This document shows positions 1 through 12,900 of a stretch of DNA of 64,000 nucleotides, piece by piece. The notes under the pieces are model-generated. The model made no database searches and was not told the DNA's origin. It was given only the letters and a program-made list of their open reading frames with translations. Within the stretch, counting starts at the first letter, position 1. The number at the start of each line of letters is the position of its first letter. Origin of the DNA: Dacryopinax spathularia (Eukaryota; Basidiomycota; Dacrymycetes; Dacrymycetales; Dacrymycetaceae); NCBI GenBank assembly GCA_037974965.1, contig JBBPFI010000006.1:434001-498000 (forward strand), in the 5' to 3' direction. The position numbers and the translations under genes are program-made.

Positions 1-731
1 TAAAGACAAAAGCGCACATCATGTTTTGCTAAGCCCTTTCGTTCGATACCCTGCTGTGCCAGTACGTCTCCGGCGCCGAAGAGGACCGCTGTGGGGATCA
101 TGAGAGCGGGGTTGAGCATGGGGAGGAGGACCTGAGCGTACCGGCCGAAGCCATCCCCGTGAGCAGAGGTCTGCGAGCTGCGAGGGTGTTGTACCCTCGC
201 AGAAAAGAGGCCATTTCCACACACTCTCCCAGCTAGTAGTCCGACGATGTCCAAGAGCAAGAGATGCAGACCGGTCCACAACGCAAGATCAACCCCAAGA
301 CCAAGGATGAAGAGCAAGCAAGACCGGACTGAACAAGACGTAAACCAATCGTCAACAAGCGTTGGACCGCACCCCACAACGCTTCAGCCTCACCATCACA
401 CCTCCGGCCCAACAGCGTCAGGGCCCAATCATGCCCGGGCCAACTTCGGCACCGACGGCCTTGGCAACGCGAGCGATGAACGGAAGCTAATTTTGGTGAG
501 GGGTCTCGCTTCCCTCCGAAGGGGTTCGGGGTTTGCCGGTGGCGCGGCAATGGGCGATATTTGCTGACTGACTTTGGAGTCATTTGCTGGGTGCTGGTGC
601 TTAACTATCGCACTGTCCACTGCTTCGCTGCTTACACGTCTCTCTCTCCCCTACTTCCTTCTATTTCAGCACACTCGTATTCGACAGCAAGCACCTATAT
701 CAACAAGCTATAATATCGACCATCAATAAAA
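1..731. other. Intergenic, upstream of REI1
   Basis: I see no convincing gene here. Open frames of about 100 codons occur on both strands but lack family motifs, splice structure or a plausible start context. The pyrimidine-rich stretch just before position 732 is consistent with a fungal promoter/5' leader of the downstream gene. Confidence 0.5.
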
Positions 732-2296
732 ATGGCTGCCGTTGTTGCCCCTGCTACGCATACGATGCATGGCGCTGACGGCCAACCGCTCTTCACTTGC
801 TTGTCATGCTCCATCGCCTTCCTCTCCGCCGAGGACCAGCGCGCTCACTACAGGAGCGACCACCATAGATACAATATGAAGGTACGCTCTTCCTTCCCTA
901 CATTATTACTCGATAGACGCTGATTTGCCCTCCTTAGCGCCGAGTAGCCAACCTCCCCCCAGTCTCAGCATCCGTCTTCAACCAAAAAGTGCTCGACAGA
1001 CGGGCCGAGACGGCCGTGACGGTCAGCGTAAAAGACACGACGTGCGAGTTATGCAAGAAAGTGTACGGGAGCGAGGGCGCGTATAGGGCTCATATGGGGA
1101 GTAAGAAGCATAAGGATAACGAGCTGCAGGCTGCTATTGCTTTGAGCTTGAGGCAGCAGAGAGGGGAGGTTACGGAGGAAGAGAAGAAGGATGAGAAGGA
1201 GGTGGATGAGGTGCCGAGCTACCAGGCTCCTGTGGTGGACGAAGTGCCGTCTGCTCCTGAAGCTGCTGTATCATCCACACCAGCAACGGAACCGGCAAAG
1301 CCTACAACGTCGGGTCCAGCAGACGTGGATATGGACTCAGACACCGAGATCGAGCAGACCCTCGAACAAAAGCTCGCCTCGGCCCGCACACACCTCACCC
1401 CCTCCTCCTGCCTCTTCTGCCCCGTCCAGTCCTCCTCCATCGACGCCAACCTCGCACACATGTCCTCCGCGCACTCGTTCTTCCTCCCCGACGCCGAATA
1501 CCTCTCCGACCTCCCCGGCCTGCTCACTTACCTCGGAGAGAAAATTGCGATTGGGAACGTATGCTTGTACTGTAATGGAAAGGGCAGGGCGTTCCACTCC
1601 CTCGAAGCGGTCAGGAAACATATGATCGATAAGGGACACTGTAAGGTCGCTTATGATTCCGAGGAGGACCGGTTCGAACTGGGAGAGTGGTACGACTTTG
1701 AGAAGAGCTATCCGCGGAAGAAGGGCAAGAAGTCGTCGTCGTCCTCCAAGTCAAAGTCGGCCAAGGTCACCGTTGAAGAGGAGGACGAGGACCAGGAGAT
1801 GGCAGATGAAGGAGAGGAGTGGGAAGACGTCTCGGACGACGGCCAGGAAGCGGACGAGATCATCGAAGTCTCCGACTTTGAGGAAGACTCTGACTCTGAC
1901 TCGGACGACCGCCCACAAATCACCTTCGGCGACACGCCCTTCGAGCTCGTCCTCCCCTCCGGCGCGCGTATCGGGCACCGCAGCCTCAAGCGGTACTACG
2001 ACCAATCATTCTCCTTCCGCGCCCCTCCAAAACCCAGCACGGACCCAGCGAGCGGGGCCGCGCTCGTGCGAAAGCTTATTGGCGATAAGAACAACCAGCT
2101 CGTCCCTCGTAAAGGCGGTTTCGGGGCCTTTGGGGAAGGGACGGATGTGGTCCGAGCGAGGAATGTGGGCGAGGCGAGGGAGGCGGGGAGACACGTGAAG
2201 GAGTTTAGGGATGTCAGGAAGAGGGAGATGTTTAAGACGAAGATTGGGTTTAGGAATAACCACCAGAAGCATTATCGTGATCCGTTGCTGCAGTGA
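732..2296 (+). CDS. REI1: REI1/ZNF622-type 60S ribosome biogenesis zinc-finger protein
   Basis: Cytoplasmic pre-60S maturation factor; the family helps release and recycle the Arx1 export factor late in large-subunit assembly. Two exons, 732-881 and 938-2296, joined by a 56-nt intron; predicted 502 residues. The N-terminus has a C2H2 finger (CLSC...HYRSDHHRYNMK) that runs over the splice into RRVANLPPVSASVF, the hallmark Rei1 context. A second finger (CELCKKVYGS...HMGSKKHK) lies near residue 75, followed by a low-complexity acidic linker, two further Cys/His finger-like segments (CLFCPVQ..., CLYCNGKG...HMIDKGHCK), and an acidic region before the conserved basic C-terminus ending in HYRDPLLQ. 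The start ATG is the first in frame and the splice restores the family sequence exactly. S. cerevisiae has REI1 and REH1 paralogs; I cannot tell which function this copy serves. Confidence 0.92.
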
Positions 2297-3312
2297 GTGG
2301 TTGCAGCTTGGCGGGTGCGGTATGCTGGGTTTTGGCGAGGGTTGGTGGGCGGAGCTGGAGCTGGAGCTGGAGCTGGAGCTGGAGATTGGGTTCCATTTCG
2401 GAGTAATGATCCTGTATTGTAATTTGGCCCAGTAGAGCGCTTACGGTTACTTACATCATTATGATACCCCTTCCGGACGGTACGACGAACATGTTCTGCC
2501 TCTGTTGCCTCTCTGGCCTGAGTATTGTACGATTGCGAAGTACAGTAGAGAGGATGGCCTGATCGGGAGACATCGGCTCCGAGCCGTAGGGATCCTGATC
2601 CGGCGCCGCCCGTCTGATCCTTCAATTGAGGTGAGGGGAGGCCGTGTGCGGCGTCATGGACCATCGCGGGTGTATCCCTCCGATGTGCGGGGCAGCCGGA
2701 GGGTGCTCTTCTCCGTTGTGTGCTCGTGGGAACGGTGTGGGATGGGATTACGGCACAGTACGCTGGGCGCGGGTTAGGTAAGTTATCGGGGGTTGGGCTA
2801 GCTCGGGAGTCTCGGTGGTACTCGCCGGTCTAGCACACAACAAGCTCGTCTAGTGACCCATCCTCCGGGTGCGAGGGGAAGGCACTGGACTGCTCGCCGG
2901 AGATATACAGCACCATCGGCGACCGGCCCGTCTTCCCCGTCTTCTCCGCACAAACGCACACGCCGTAGCCACCAATCTCACGCTTCTGCCGAAGGCTCAC
3001 ATTCCCGGTCGCACAAAAGACCAAAAGGTTCAACGGCGGTGACGTCTCCCGTAAGTCTTCTGACAAACGGGAGGAAACGGAGACGGCTCGACCCGGAGCC
3101 GCGCGAGGCGGGGTTTGTTAGGTTGGATGGTGCACGGGCCTGCTGTGCTGTTGGGCTGGGTGGCAGGACGCGCTTTAGGGGGCATTTAGAGGTCGCTTGC
3201 TTACCTACTACTCGACTGATTACCTACTCCTCGAGTCAGCGTCGCTCTCCTACCGTTACACTTTGCTTTTGTCGGTCGCCACCAAGCAATACTGTACTGA
3301 TCTTTGCCCACC
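2297..3312. other. Intergenic; start of a tandemly duplicated segment
   Basis: No gene recognised. From about 2417 onward the sequence is repeated, diverged, at about 5182-5946. Shared blocks include a 16-nt identical stretch (2417-2432 and 5182-5197) and an 18-nt identical stretch (3055-3072 and 5754-5771). The duplicated DNA includes the presumed promoter of the NDUFS7 gene that follows. Confidence 0.6.
2351..2385. repeat. Hexanucleotide GGAGCT tandem repeat
   Basis: About six perfect copies of GGAGCT lie just downstream of the REI1 stop codon; it is a simple microsatellite-type repeat in the 3' region. Confidence 0.85.
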
Positions 3313-4467
3313 ATGTCTATTCTTCGCACTGCCGTCGGGCGTTACAGTATTGGTAAGTCCATTATGAGGAAAAGACGGTGGCAAGGACGAACATTGACAT
3401 GTCTCACCGTTAGCACGCCCAGTGCTGAAGAGTATTGTGCCCCGTACAACATTTCAAAGTGTGTCAAGTTCAGCACGTAGTTTCGTGGGACCGCTACCCA
3501 ATCTCGCAGGTTATCGAGCCATCCAGACGATACAGACGAAGAATGGACTAGTCGAGTCGCCTCTTCCAATCGAGATCGCACAGAATGGCAGCAACCAGAA
3601 GAGCCTGGAGACTCCGCGCAACCGCGCAGGTCAGTAGAACCACATTCTACGTATGAGCTGAGCTCCGCTGACTATGCCCGACACGCAGAATGGATGCTTA
3701 CCACGCTGGACAAGATCGCCAACTGGTCACGGCAAGGATCGATGTGGTCGTTGACATTCGGTAAGTCACCACACCATTCCTCTCGCGACTCGCATGCCCT
3801 CCTACGGCACTAGGCTGACCCGACCATTCTTCTCGAAGGCTTGGCCTGCTGTGGTGTTGAGATGATCCACATCGCCTCGCCACGGTACGACCAGGACCGG
3901 TTTGGGTTCATGTTTCGTGCCAGCCCGAGACAGGCTGAAGTGCTCATCGTTGCTGGGACGCTGACGAACAAGATGGCGCCTGCATTGAGAAAGTTGTACG
4001 ACCAGATGCCTGAGCCCAGTGAGTCTTTCTTCTCCCTGTCATGAGTGTGGGGTGCCAGCGGCGCGGTGATTGAGACGGTTGTGTGACGACCTATGGTAGA
4101 ATGGGTTATCTCGATGGGATCATGCGCGAACGGAGGAGGGTATTACCATTATTCGTACTCCGTCGTGAGAGGATGTGATCGTAAGTCCTGCTCGCCCATC
4201 GTTTTCACCTCCCGAAGCTAATAGAGTTCTTAAGGCATCGTTCCTGTCGACATCTACGTTCCCGGGTGTCCACCGTCGTGAGCTCTCCGCCCGTGCTTGA
4301 ACCATCTTGCCAAGCTGATCTCGACTTCGACAGGCCCGAGGCGCTGCTGTACGGCATGCTTCAGTTGCACAGGAAGATGAGGAAGGCGCGGAAGGCTACG
4401 CTTTGGTCAGCGGTGTGCCATCCGTCAACGGTGTACATACTGATCAGTGGCCAGGTACCGTCGCTGA
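3313..4467 (+). CDS. NADH:ubiquinone oxidoreductase 20 kDa (PSST/NDUFS7) subunit, copy 1
   Basis: Complex I subunit of the mitochondrial inner membrane that carries iron-sulfur cluster N2 and contributes to the quinone site. Exons: 3313-3352, 3414-3629, 3689-3760, 3839-4018, 4100-4180, 4235-4277, 4334-4405, 4455-4467; 238 residues if 3414-3629 is one exon. Core motifs are intact: [40 protein letters not shown] and the C-terminal WYRR. All four N2 cysteines (CC, MGSC, PGCPP) remain. The N-terminus is variable and looks like a mitochondrial presequence. Changes from the usual sequence include A to G after CC, KW instead of RW after MPEP, and LHRK instead of LQRK. At 3477-3509, where copies 2 and 3 have an intron, a 33-nt GT...AG segment stays open in frame. 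Intact, so not an obvious pseudogene. Confidence 0.88.
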
Positions 4468-5946
4468 AGTTTCCCGATCATGGAACGTTCCGCAGTGCAA
4501 TGGGGCGGGCCGCTTCTTGTCGAGAACTTGTGTCTGTACGATATCCAGCGAGGGTTTCGGCGTAGGAAGATTGAGAGGGCGAGATGGGGGCGAGTCTCTA
4601 CGCCAAACCGAGTGTATCATTTGATCACGGTACTTTGTTTCGGAACGAATGATATTGTTCTGGCGGCCGGGTCCCGAGGTAGCCTCTATCTTGAAGATTT
4701 GCCTTTATTACCCGCCGAGGCTATAACCTGCGCTTCTGGTCGCGCCTGTATAGGACTCAAGCTGTCGACTGTTTCTCCGATCACAGACCTCGTGACAACC
4801 GCCTCGTTGCCCGGAAGGATTGGCAGACGCTCAAGCATGGAGAACCGATGATGACCAAGAAACTGAGGTAAGCAGAAGCAAGGCCAGAATTGCGATGCAG
4901 GCCGTTCCCGCGAAAAAGCAAGACCCGTGTCATCGATCCTGGCTTGTCTCTCTTCGCCGCTTCCCCTCATCCTTCCACCACCGCATCATTTCGTTGAAGC
5001 AGACAACAAAACTTGCTGTTCTTTACGGCACGGGCGAATAGTCAACCAGCAATGCGATGGAGCCAAAGACGTGATGTTAAAGCAAGGTGTGCGGGGTCGA
5101 GCAGGCCACAGAGGACAGAAGCTATACAGCAGGATCTTGCCGCTCTTTGCATATTGCATACTGCGGCTTGTGGCTCCTTCGTTGTAATTTGGCCCAGAAG
5201 ATTGCTGATAGTGACATCACCGTACCCGCCATTGCTGGCGTGGTCTATCCTGTAGAAATCGGTAGTGCGGGGTAGGGTCGGGAGACATCGGCGCGGTTTG
5301 TGCGACCCTGACCCGGCGTCACCCGTGCGCGGTGCGACGGACGCCCTCATGGAATCATCGCGGGTGTTTTGGTCAAAAGTGTGGGGTCGGAGTAGGCCTC
5401 ACCGTCCTCTTTCGATGAGAACGATGTTCGACGCTACAAGAGACCGCACGTCGCCCAACAACTCGGACAAGTAGCGCGGACAGTCCGGTGGAATTTGAGT
5501 TAAGTCTCAATGTAGTAGGAGCGTGCGCGTGTCGACAGGCCTGGATGACGCGAGTTCAAAAGGTGAAACCACACCAGCGTGTCTAGGGAGACAAGGTTGG
5601 CCACTTGGCGGTCGCAAGGGAACCACGGGCAACTCGGGCCGAGCTGACCCCTCATTGGCGTGCACCGGCCGCCGTTGTTGTCATGCGAACTTGCCCTCGA
5701 ACAGCAGCTTGAGTGCATAGGTCGCTTGGAAAGATGGAATGATGACGCCGGAGGTCTTCTGACAAACGGGAAGAGCCGGACAGGTCCCGGATCCGCGCGG
5801 GACGTAGGGTTGGCTTGGACAGTGCACGGGCCTGCCGTGCTGAATGCTGGGACGCAACCATCAGGAGCCCTACTACTCGAGTCAGCGGTTAGCCATAACA
5901 CCTATCCTTTGGGCTACCTTGTCAACGCTTCGTACTGAGCAGAAGG
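4468..5946. other. Intergenic between NDUFS7 copies 1 and 2
   Basis: No gene recognised. Positions 5182-5946 are a diverged second copy of 2417-3312 and should contain the copy 2 promoter. The rest (4468-5181) has only short open frames without recognisable motifs. Confidence 0.55.
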
Positions 5947-7095
<1,149 letters not shown>

Positions 7096-7808
7096 GCATA
7101 TGCAATCATCGAAAATTGTAGGGCAAACCATCGAGGCGGATAGCTCGAAGGCTTCTCAGGAGTCCCATGGACGTTGCTGTACATTATCGATCGAGAAACC
7201 GCGCGGAGATGTACGATGTTTGCCGGTGTACATGCTTGGATATGTTGGTCATCTGGGTCAAGTCCATTTCCTTAAGGCGACGGGCGTTCATCTTGTCTTC
7301 CTGATTTTCGCGTGCCTGAGTTTGTCGCGCTGTGACACTGCTTTGCCGCACGTCCATATGGCACCCCAACGGCAAGCTGCAGTGTTACTCCATCCCACAA
7401 CCGCGAGATGCCCGTCCAGGAGGACGGTATACATCTCAGCAACGCCAGGATGAGTTGATGATCAAGAAGCAGATAGGCAAAGCCGCAGAAAAGCAAATGC
7501 AAAGCTAGCATCGGCAAAATGCACGAACGAGGAAGACCCTCGCGCTCATAGGTTGCACGGCAAACGCGTCCGCGCATACATCTTGCCCTTGACCTTCGCG
7601 TCTTCCTGATTGCAAAATGCTGTAACTTAGATATATGCTGGCAACAACATCGACGTTAAGCCGCGGGATAGACAATATGATAGCCAGCACGAACCGGGCG
7701 AGAGCGTCGATATAGACAGTGCTCCCGGCCATCCGGCCGGGCTCGATATACCGTACCGCCAAGTCCATTCCTCGCATTCCAGTCTCGGCTTGACCGGGTC
7801 GCACGACC
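7096..7808. other. Intergenic, upstream of the first F-box-like gene
   Basis: No gene recognised. Short ORFs on both strands lack motifs. I could not trace a clear repeat of the region downstream of NDUFS7 copy 1. Confidence 0.5.
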
Positions 7809-8741
7809 ATGAACGACACTACCTCGCTCGCTCGCATACCCAATGAGCTACGCCTTCCTATCTTACAGCATCTCCTTGCCACGACCGAGCCGACTGCCTA
7901 CGCGTACGACCCTGCTGTCTCCCATGCTCTCCGGTCATTAACACACACCGACCGGACATGGCGCGTCCTCGCCCTCCCCTTCTACTACAGTCGAGCCGTC
8001 GTCAGGCGAGCAGAGGATATACTCACCCTGCTCGCCTGTCCCGAAGGCCTTTCACATATCCGGAGCCTGGCGCTTCTACGTGGGAAAACGGACTGGTCGA
8101 CCGGTGGAGATGAGGAGAGCCTAGGGGAAGCAGCCCACTCGTACTGCGCCAAAGAGCTCGCGCCGCTCTTTCTCGCTCTCGGCCCAACGCTCAAGCGGCT
8201 CTTGGTAGTACACGACCTTACTCGCCGCGTTCGGGACTGTTATTTCCACCCTGGCTCTCTCAGCGCGTTCGAAGTGCTTGAAGAGCTCGTCGTGGATTCG
8301 CCTTGCTTCTTAATGCCTTTCTCGCTCTTGAGGTGGTATTCTCGCGGACTGCAGAATTGGGTCACTGCTCTCCCTCCCCTGCCCAGGCTCAAGCGGTTAG
8401 CAACGAGCCGCGACCGGACGTGGTGGCGCGAATTCCAGTATTCGTCTCTCTTTCCCGAACTGGAAGAACTCGTCTTCTGCGAACGTCAAGGAGGGCAAAC
8501 GGACGAGCGGGACGTGTTAGCGATGAGGGAGCAGATGCTCGCTCCAGGTGCCGGGTGGAAGTTGGAGATTGTGGAGGATAGGATGGTTTATGAGAGTCGG
8601 GTGGGGGAGTGGGAGGCGTTTGAGAGGCATTTCTTGCCTGCGAGAGTCGAGGTGCGGTTGGTTGAGGAGCCGGAGAGGTGGTTTCTGAGGCGAGCGCTGA
8701 AGGGTGGGCTGTTTGGGCCGTATCACGAGGAGCGAGGCTAG
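7809..8741 (+). CDS. F-box/LRR-like protein (paralog of the gene at 15.0 kb)
   Basis: Single-exon gene of 310 residues. The N-terminus (IPNELRLPILQHLL...LTHTDRTWRVLALPFYYSR) has the pattern of an F-box: an L-x-PxEL start, then a turn and W/R-rich helix. Leucine-rich segments follow (LAPLFLALGPTLKRLLVVHD, VLEELVVDS, LPPLPRLKRLATSRD, LFPELEELVFCE). In this family the F-box docks to Skp1 in an SCF ubiquitin ligase and the leucine-rich part holds substrate, but no substrate can be inferred. It aligns along its length with the protein at 15003-16088, including AHSYC/AHPYC, TLKRL, LEELVVD and the C-terminal FLRRALKGGLFG/LIKHALEGGIF. The F-box call rests on pattern alone. Confidence 0.7.
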   Translation: MNDTTSLARIPNELRLPILQHLLATTEPTAYAYDPAVSHALRSLTHTDRTWRVLALPFYYSRAVVRRAEDILTLLACPEGLSHIRSLALLRGKTDWSTGGDEESLGEAAHSYCAKELAPLFLALGPTLKRLLVVHDLTRRVRDCYFHPGSLSAFEVLEELVVDSPCFLMPFSLLRWYSRGLQNWVTALPPLPRLKRLATSRDRTWWREFQYSSLFPELEELVFCERQGGQTDERDVLAMREQMLAPGAGWKLEIVEDRMVYESRVGEWEAFERHFLPARVEVRLVEEPERWFLRRALKGGLFGPYHEERG

Positions 8742-9993
8742 GAGGGTGCTCAGAGCAAGGGCGTCGTCGCTAGGTTGGCTAGCTGATGGGCTAGACCGGA
8801 GAAGCAGTGGAGACGGTGTACCTCTACAACGGAGAAGGAGACGGGCTTCCCTTGCCATGGTGTCGGCGGAGCGAGCCACATCGTTACCGATCTTGAAACC
8901 ATCTTCCAGACAGCCGGGTCGCTGTTTGATCATTGATAATCGTCCTCATCGATCAGCCTGACTGAATGTAATTTGTTTTGATATTGTAGTTTGCACTCGC
9001 ATGTTCTCATTAAATATCAGCAAATTACCGAGTATTGCTTCGTGCGAACACCAGCAATACGGAACCGTACTCCAACGCAGTGCCCAAGCCCTAGCCCGGC
9101 ACCGTACGCTGATGATGATCATCTGACCTGCACACGACAACACCCATCGCGGGACATCCCGAGGCCGTCTCAAGACGAGCAGACCGACGTTAAGGACACA
9201 CTCCCAGGAAGTTGTTGCACCGCTGGACTGCATGCATAGGCGGAGGCCGGTGCGCTCCGGTCCCGCCCATCTGGCTGGCGGCCGCTCGCGTAAAGCCGAC
9301 AACGCTCAGCGATTGGTCCGCATCAACCGAAATGCGCCGGAGCATCCCACCTTCGCCGTCATTATCTCCGTACCCACACCGCCAACTGCGCCGTTGAGCT
9401 ACCAACACAGGAAACGTGTCCTGCACCGACCGCCCGCACTTCCGCCGCTGGACCGCGTTGTTGGCTGTACAACCGCCAATCTGCGAGCGAACCGTCTGCC
9501 GTAACTTTGACGACGTCGCCCAACGATTACCATATTCGGCATCCTTATTCGCGCATTCACGCGCCAAATGGGAACCCTGACTTGTTGAGAGATACTTTCT
9601 TTTTCGAGTGTCGACTGGTAAGAACCGGGAGGTGGTAGTTGATTACCTCGTTTGGTCATCGACGGCTCGTCCCCCACCTTCACCTCCTACCCCCCCCCCC
9701 ACCTTATCCCTCACCTCCCCTTCGGGCTTACTACACCGGCTACTGGCAACTTCGGTTCATTCGGTGCATGGTACCCGCATGCCTGGGCTCATCAGACTAG
9801 CACGAGATCCGACACTATATAGACCGCAGAGACGCACTCGCCAATAAGGAGGGCAAGCAGGCTACCCTCGCATAACCACCACACAACTATCAACAAACAC
9901 AGCAAGTCAACCCGACATAACATCTATCGCTATATATCCCACTCGCATTGCTTGACTATCCAACACCACCCGCACACCACTCCGTACTCAGCC
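8742..9993. other. Intergenic, promoter region of the glucan lyase gene
   Basis: No gene recognised. The last 200 bases are pyrimidine- and AC-rich as expected for a 5' leader and contain TATA-like elements. Confidence 0.5.
9814..9821 (+). promoter_or_regulatory. TATA-like element upstream of the glucan lyase gene
   Basis: The octamer CTATATAG lies about 170 bases before the predicted ATG at 9994. A second run, TATATATC, lies at 9931-9938, about 60 bases before the ATG. The first is better placed for a leader of reasonable length. This is motif evidence only. Confidence 0.3.
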
Positions 9994-12900
9994 ATGCCCT
10001 TCGTGGCCGGCGCATCAGACCCACTCAACTTCGTACCAGCCGAACATTTCTTCGCACGCGCCGCCCAGTTTCCTCATGGCCCGACGACAATAACGAACGT
10101 CCATACCTCTTCCTCCCTTCGGCCGGAAGACCCACTGCGGTTTGCCGCTGGGCTCGAGTTTGACGATGGGACAGTCGCCCTCATCCATTTCGCGAGCCCG
10201 AGCGTGTGGAGGATCAGGTATGACCCGACGTATAAGACGATAGGCGATTATTCAATGGATAATTCGTGAGTCTTCTTTGTCTAAATGATGGGCGATGACT
10301 GAGGAGTATACAGTCGATCTGTGATGGAGAAAACTTGGGGCGCCCTTGTGGACTCAATACAGCGAGACTTGGGAACACATTGGCGGACAAAGTTCACTAC
10401 CTCCGAGGATGGCTCGTACTTTACCCTTGCTGTGCGCCTCTCCTTTCCCCAACACCTTGTGCCTCTACTAAGATTCTTCTCGCAGACAGTGACGTACGAG
10501 ACCACCTCGGACCGGGACAACGAGACGAACGGCGAAGTATGCACCAAGCTCTACATGTACAAATCCCCCTTCCGGCTCCAAGTCACGCGCAAACTCGAAG
10601 TAACCCCGCTCATCATCCCCGTGCCTCCGGACCTGCAGCACGTCAACGTGCCGATGGAGAAGGTTGTATGGCAAACCATCAAGCGTCCCTTTCGGTACGA
10701 GCCGCTGCACTACCGCGTCAACAACATCGTCTGTCATGTTTGGAAGCGGGGGTCAGCGGAGTTCCTCGGGTTCGGAGAGCAGGGCGGGAAGCATTTGCTG
10801 AAGACGCCGAGTCAGATGAACTATTATTGTGCGTCTTCCTTGCATTCTTGTTTGGTTGGGCTGTATGCTAACCGCATATAGGCTACGACAACATGCTGTA
10901 CGACAACCTGTACAACACCGGCCCCCTCGACGACCGCGAGCCGCTCTACCACTCCTGCCCTTACTTTGTCGAGATGAACTCCAACCCCGGCTACTCGAAC
11001 GTGACCGCCACTTTTGTCGACAACTACAGCCAAGTCGTCATCGACCTCGGCAAGTCCAATGCAGGCCGAGTGACGATCGGCACAAGGTTCAACGGGTTCG
11101 ACGCATATATCATGTCTGCCGACAATGTCAGCAAGCTTATCGAGTCCCATACACTTCTGATAGGCCGGCCGCACCTCAAGCCTCGGTACGTGCTAGGGAA
11201 CCATCAGGGATGCTATGGATATATGAGCCGGGCGGAACTCGAGACTGTCGTCGACCAGTATCGAGCAGCCAAGATCCCACTCGACGGGCTGCACATCGAC
11301 GTCGACTTCCAAGACCACTACCGTACCTTCACGTGGAACGAAAAGGCCTTCCCTAACGTTCCGGAAATGTTCGCCAAACTGCGTGAGAAGGGGATCAAGT
11401 GCTGCACGAATATCACACCTGTCATCTCGCTTAACGGCGAGCCGGAGGAGTACCCTACCCTTGCTCAGGGGCTCAAGAAGGGGTATTTCATCCCGGATCG
11501 GAGATATACGGATGGCACGACGGGACGAGCGGAAGATGTGAGGTATACGTATTACTGGGGGAACTTGGATGATGAGGGCCTGCCGGTGCCGCAGGAGGTG
11601 GACCCGAATCTGATCTCGTCAAGACCGGACTTCGGAGATTTCTAGTGCGTTTCCCTTTATCTGATTCTGCTGGGCAAATGCTGATTGAGACAGCAGCAAC
11701 TTTGCCGAGAACTTCAATAGCGGAAAGCCGTTTCATGGTGGGGTCAGCTATGGCGCTTCGTTAGGAACGGTACGTCTTGTTGAACGCAAATTGATGGCAT
11801 CGGCTCATGATTTGAATGCAGCCTGGCTTCTATCTTGACCTCAACCGTCCTGAAGTTCGCGAATTCTGGGGAGAGCAGTATGAGAAACTGTTCGAAGCCG
11901 GTCTTGAGTTCGTCTGGCAAGACATGACTACTCCTGCTATCGGCACAGCGTACGGCGATATGAAGGGCTTCCCATCCCGGCTCTGGATATCAAGCGATCC
12001 GCACGTCCTCTCACCTGGCCAGCCCGTACCGAAGAAGACTGCCGCAGAACTGTGGGCACTATATAGCTTCAACCTGCACAAAGCGACCTACCTCGGGCTG
12101 AACAAGCTTGCCTGCCGAGAAAACAAGCGCAACTTCATCGTTGGTCGCGGTTCCTGCTCCGGGATGCATCGCTATGCCGGCCTCTGGACGGGCGACAACG
12201 GCAGCACGTGGGACTTCTGGCACATCTCCGTTGCGCAAGTGCTCGCCCTCGGATACATCGGTGTGACTATCGCTGGCTCCGACATGGGCGGGTTCATGCC
12301 CAACGGCACGGACAAGTTCTGCGATCCGGATCTTCTCATCCGCTGGTACTCGGGCTCTGTCCTACTACCCTGGCACAGAAACCACTATATCAAGCGGAGC
12401 GGCGAGAAGTGGTTCCAGGAACCGTTCCAGTATACCAACTACTTGCGCGACCACCCTGAGATCCAGGAAGAGCAAGGATGGCTATACTCGGCCGTCGAGC
12501 CTATATGCCGCTATTATGTCTCCCTGCGATACAGCCTGATGCAGCTGCTGTATGACAAGATGTTCGAGAACCAAGTCAATGGCTTACCCATCGCTCGTTC
12601 CATGGTATGTCAGCCGTTTCTTTGTCTGACAAATGCATCCTGACTGACGACCGGCAGCTTATCACCGATACCCTTGACACGACCCTTTTCAATGAGCAAG
12701 ACCACTTCCTGGACAATCAATACGTCTGCGGTCAAGATCTCCTCGTATGTGCCGTGGTCCAGAGCCACACTGTCAACCGGGGCAAGCGGCACGTCTACCT
12801 TCCTCAACCGGACGGCTGGTACTGCTTTAACCTCCGTGTGGACGGGTCGTTGGGCGTGCCGCTCGACCACCTCGTGGAGGGAGGGTCGGTATTCCGCTAT

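Noticed and set aside
1337-1639. Antisense open frames within REI1
   Set aside because: They mirror the codon bias of the real gene; no motif, and the plus-strand frame matches Rei1 throughout.
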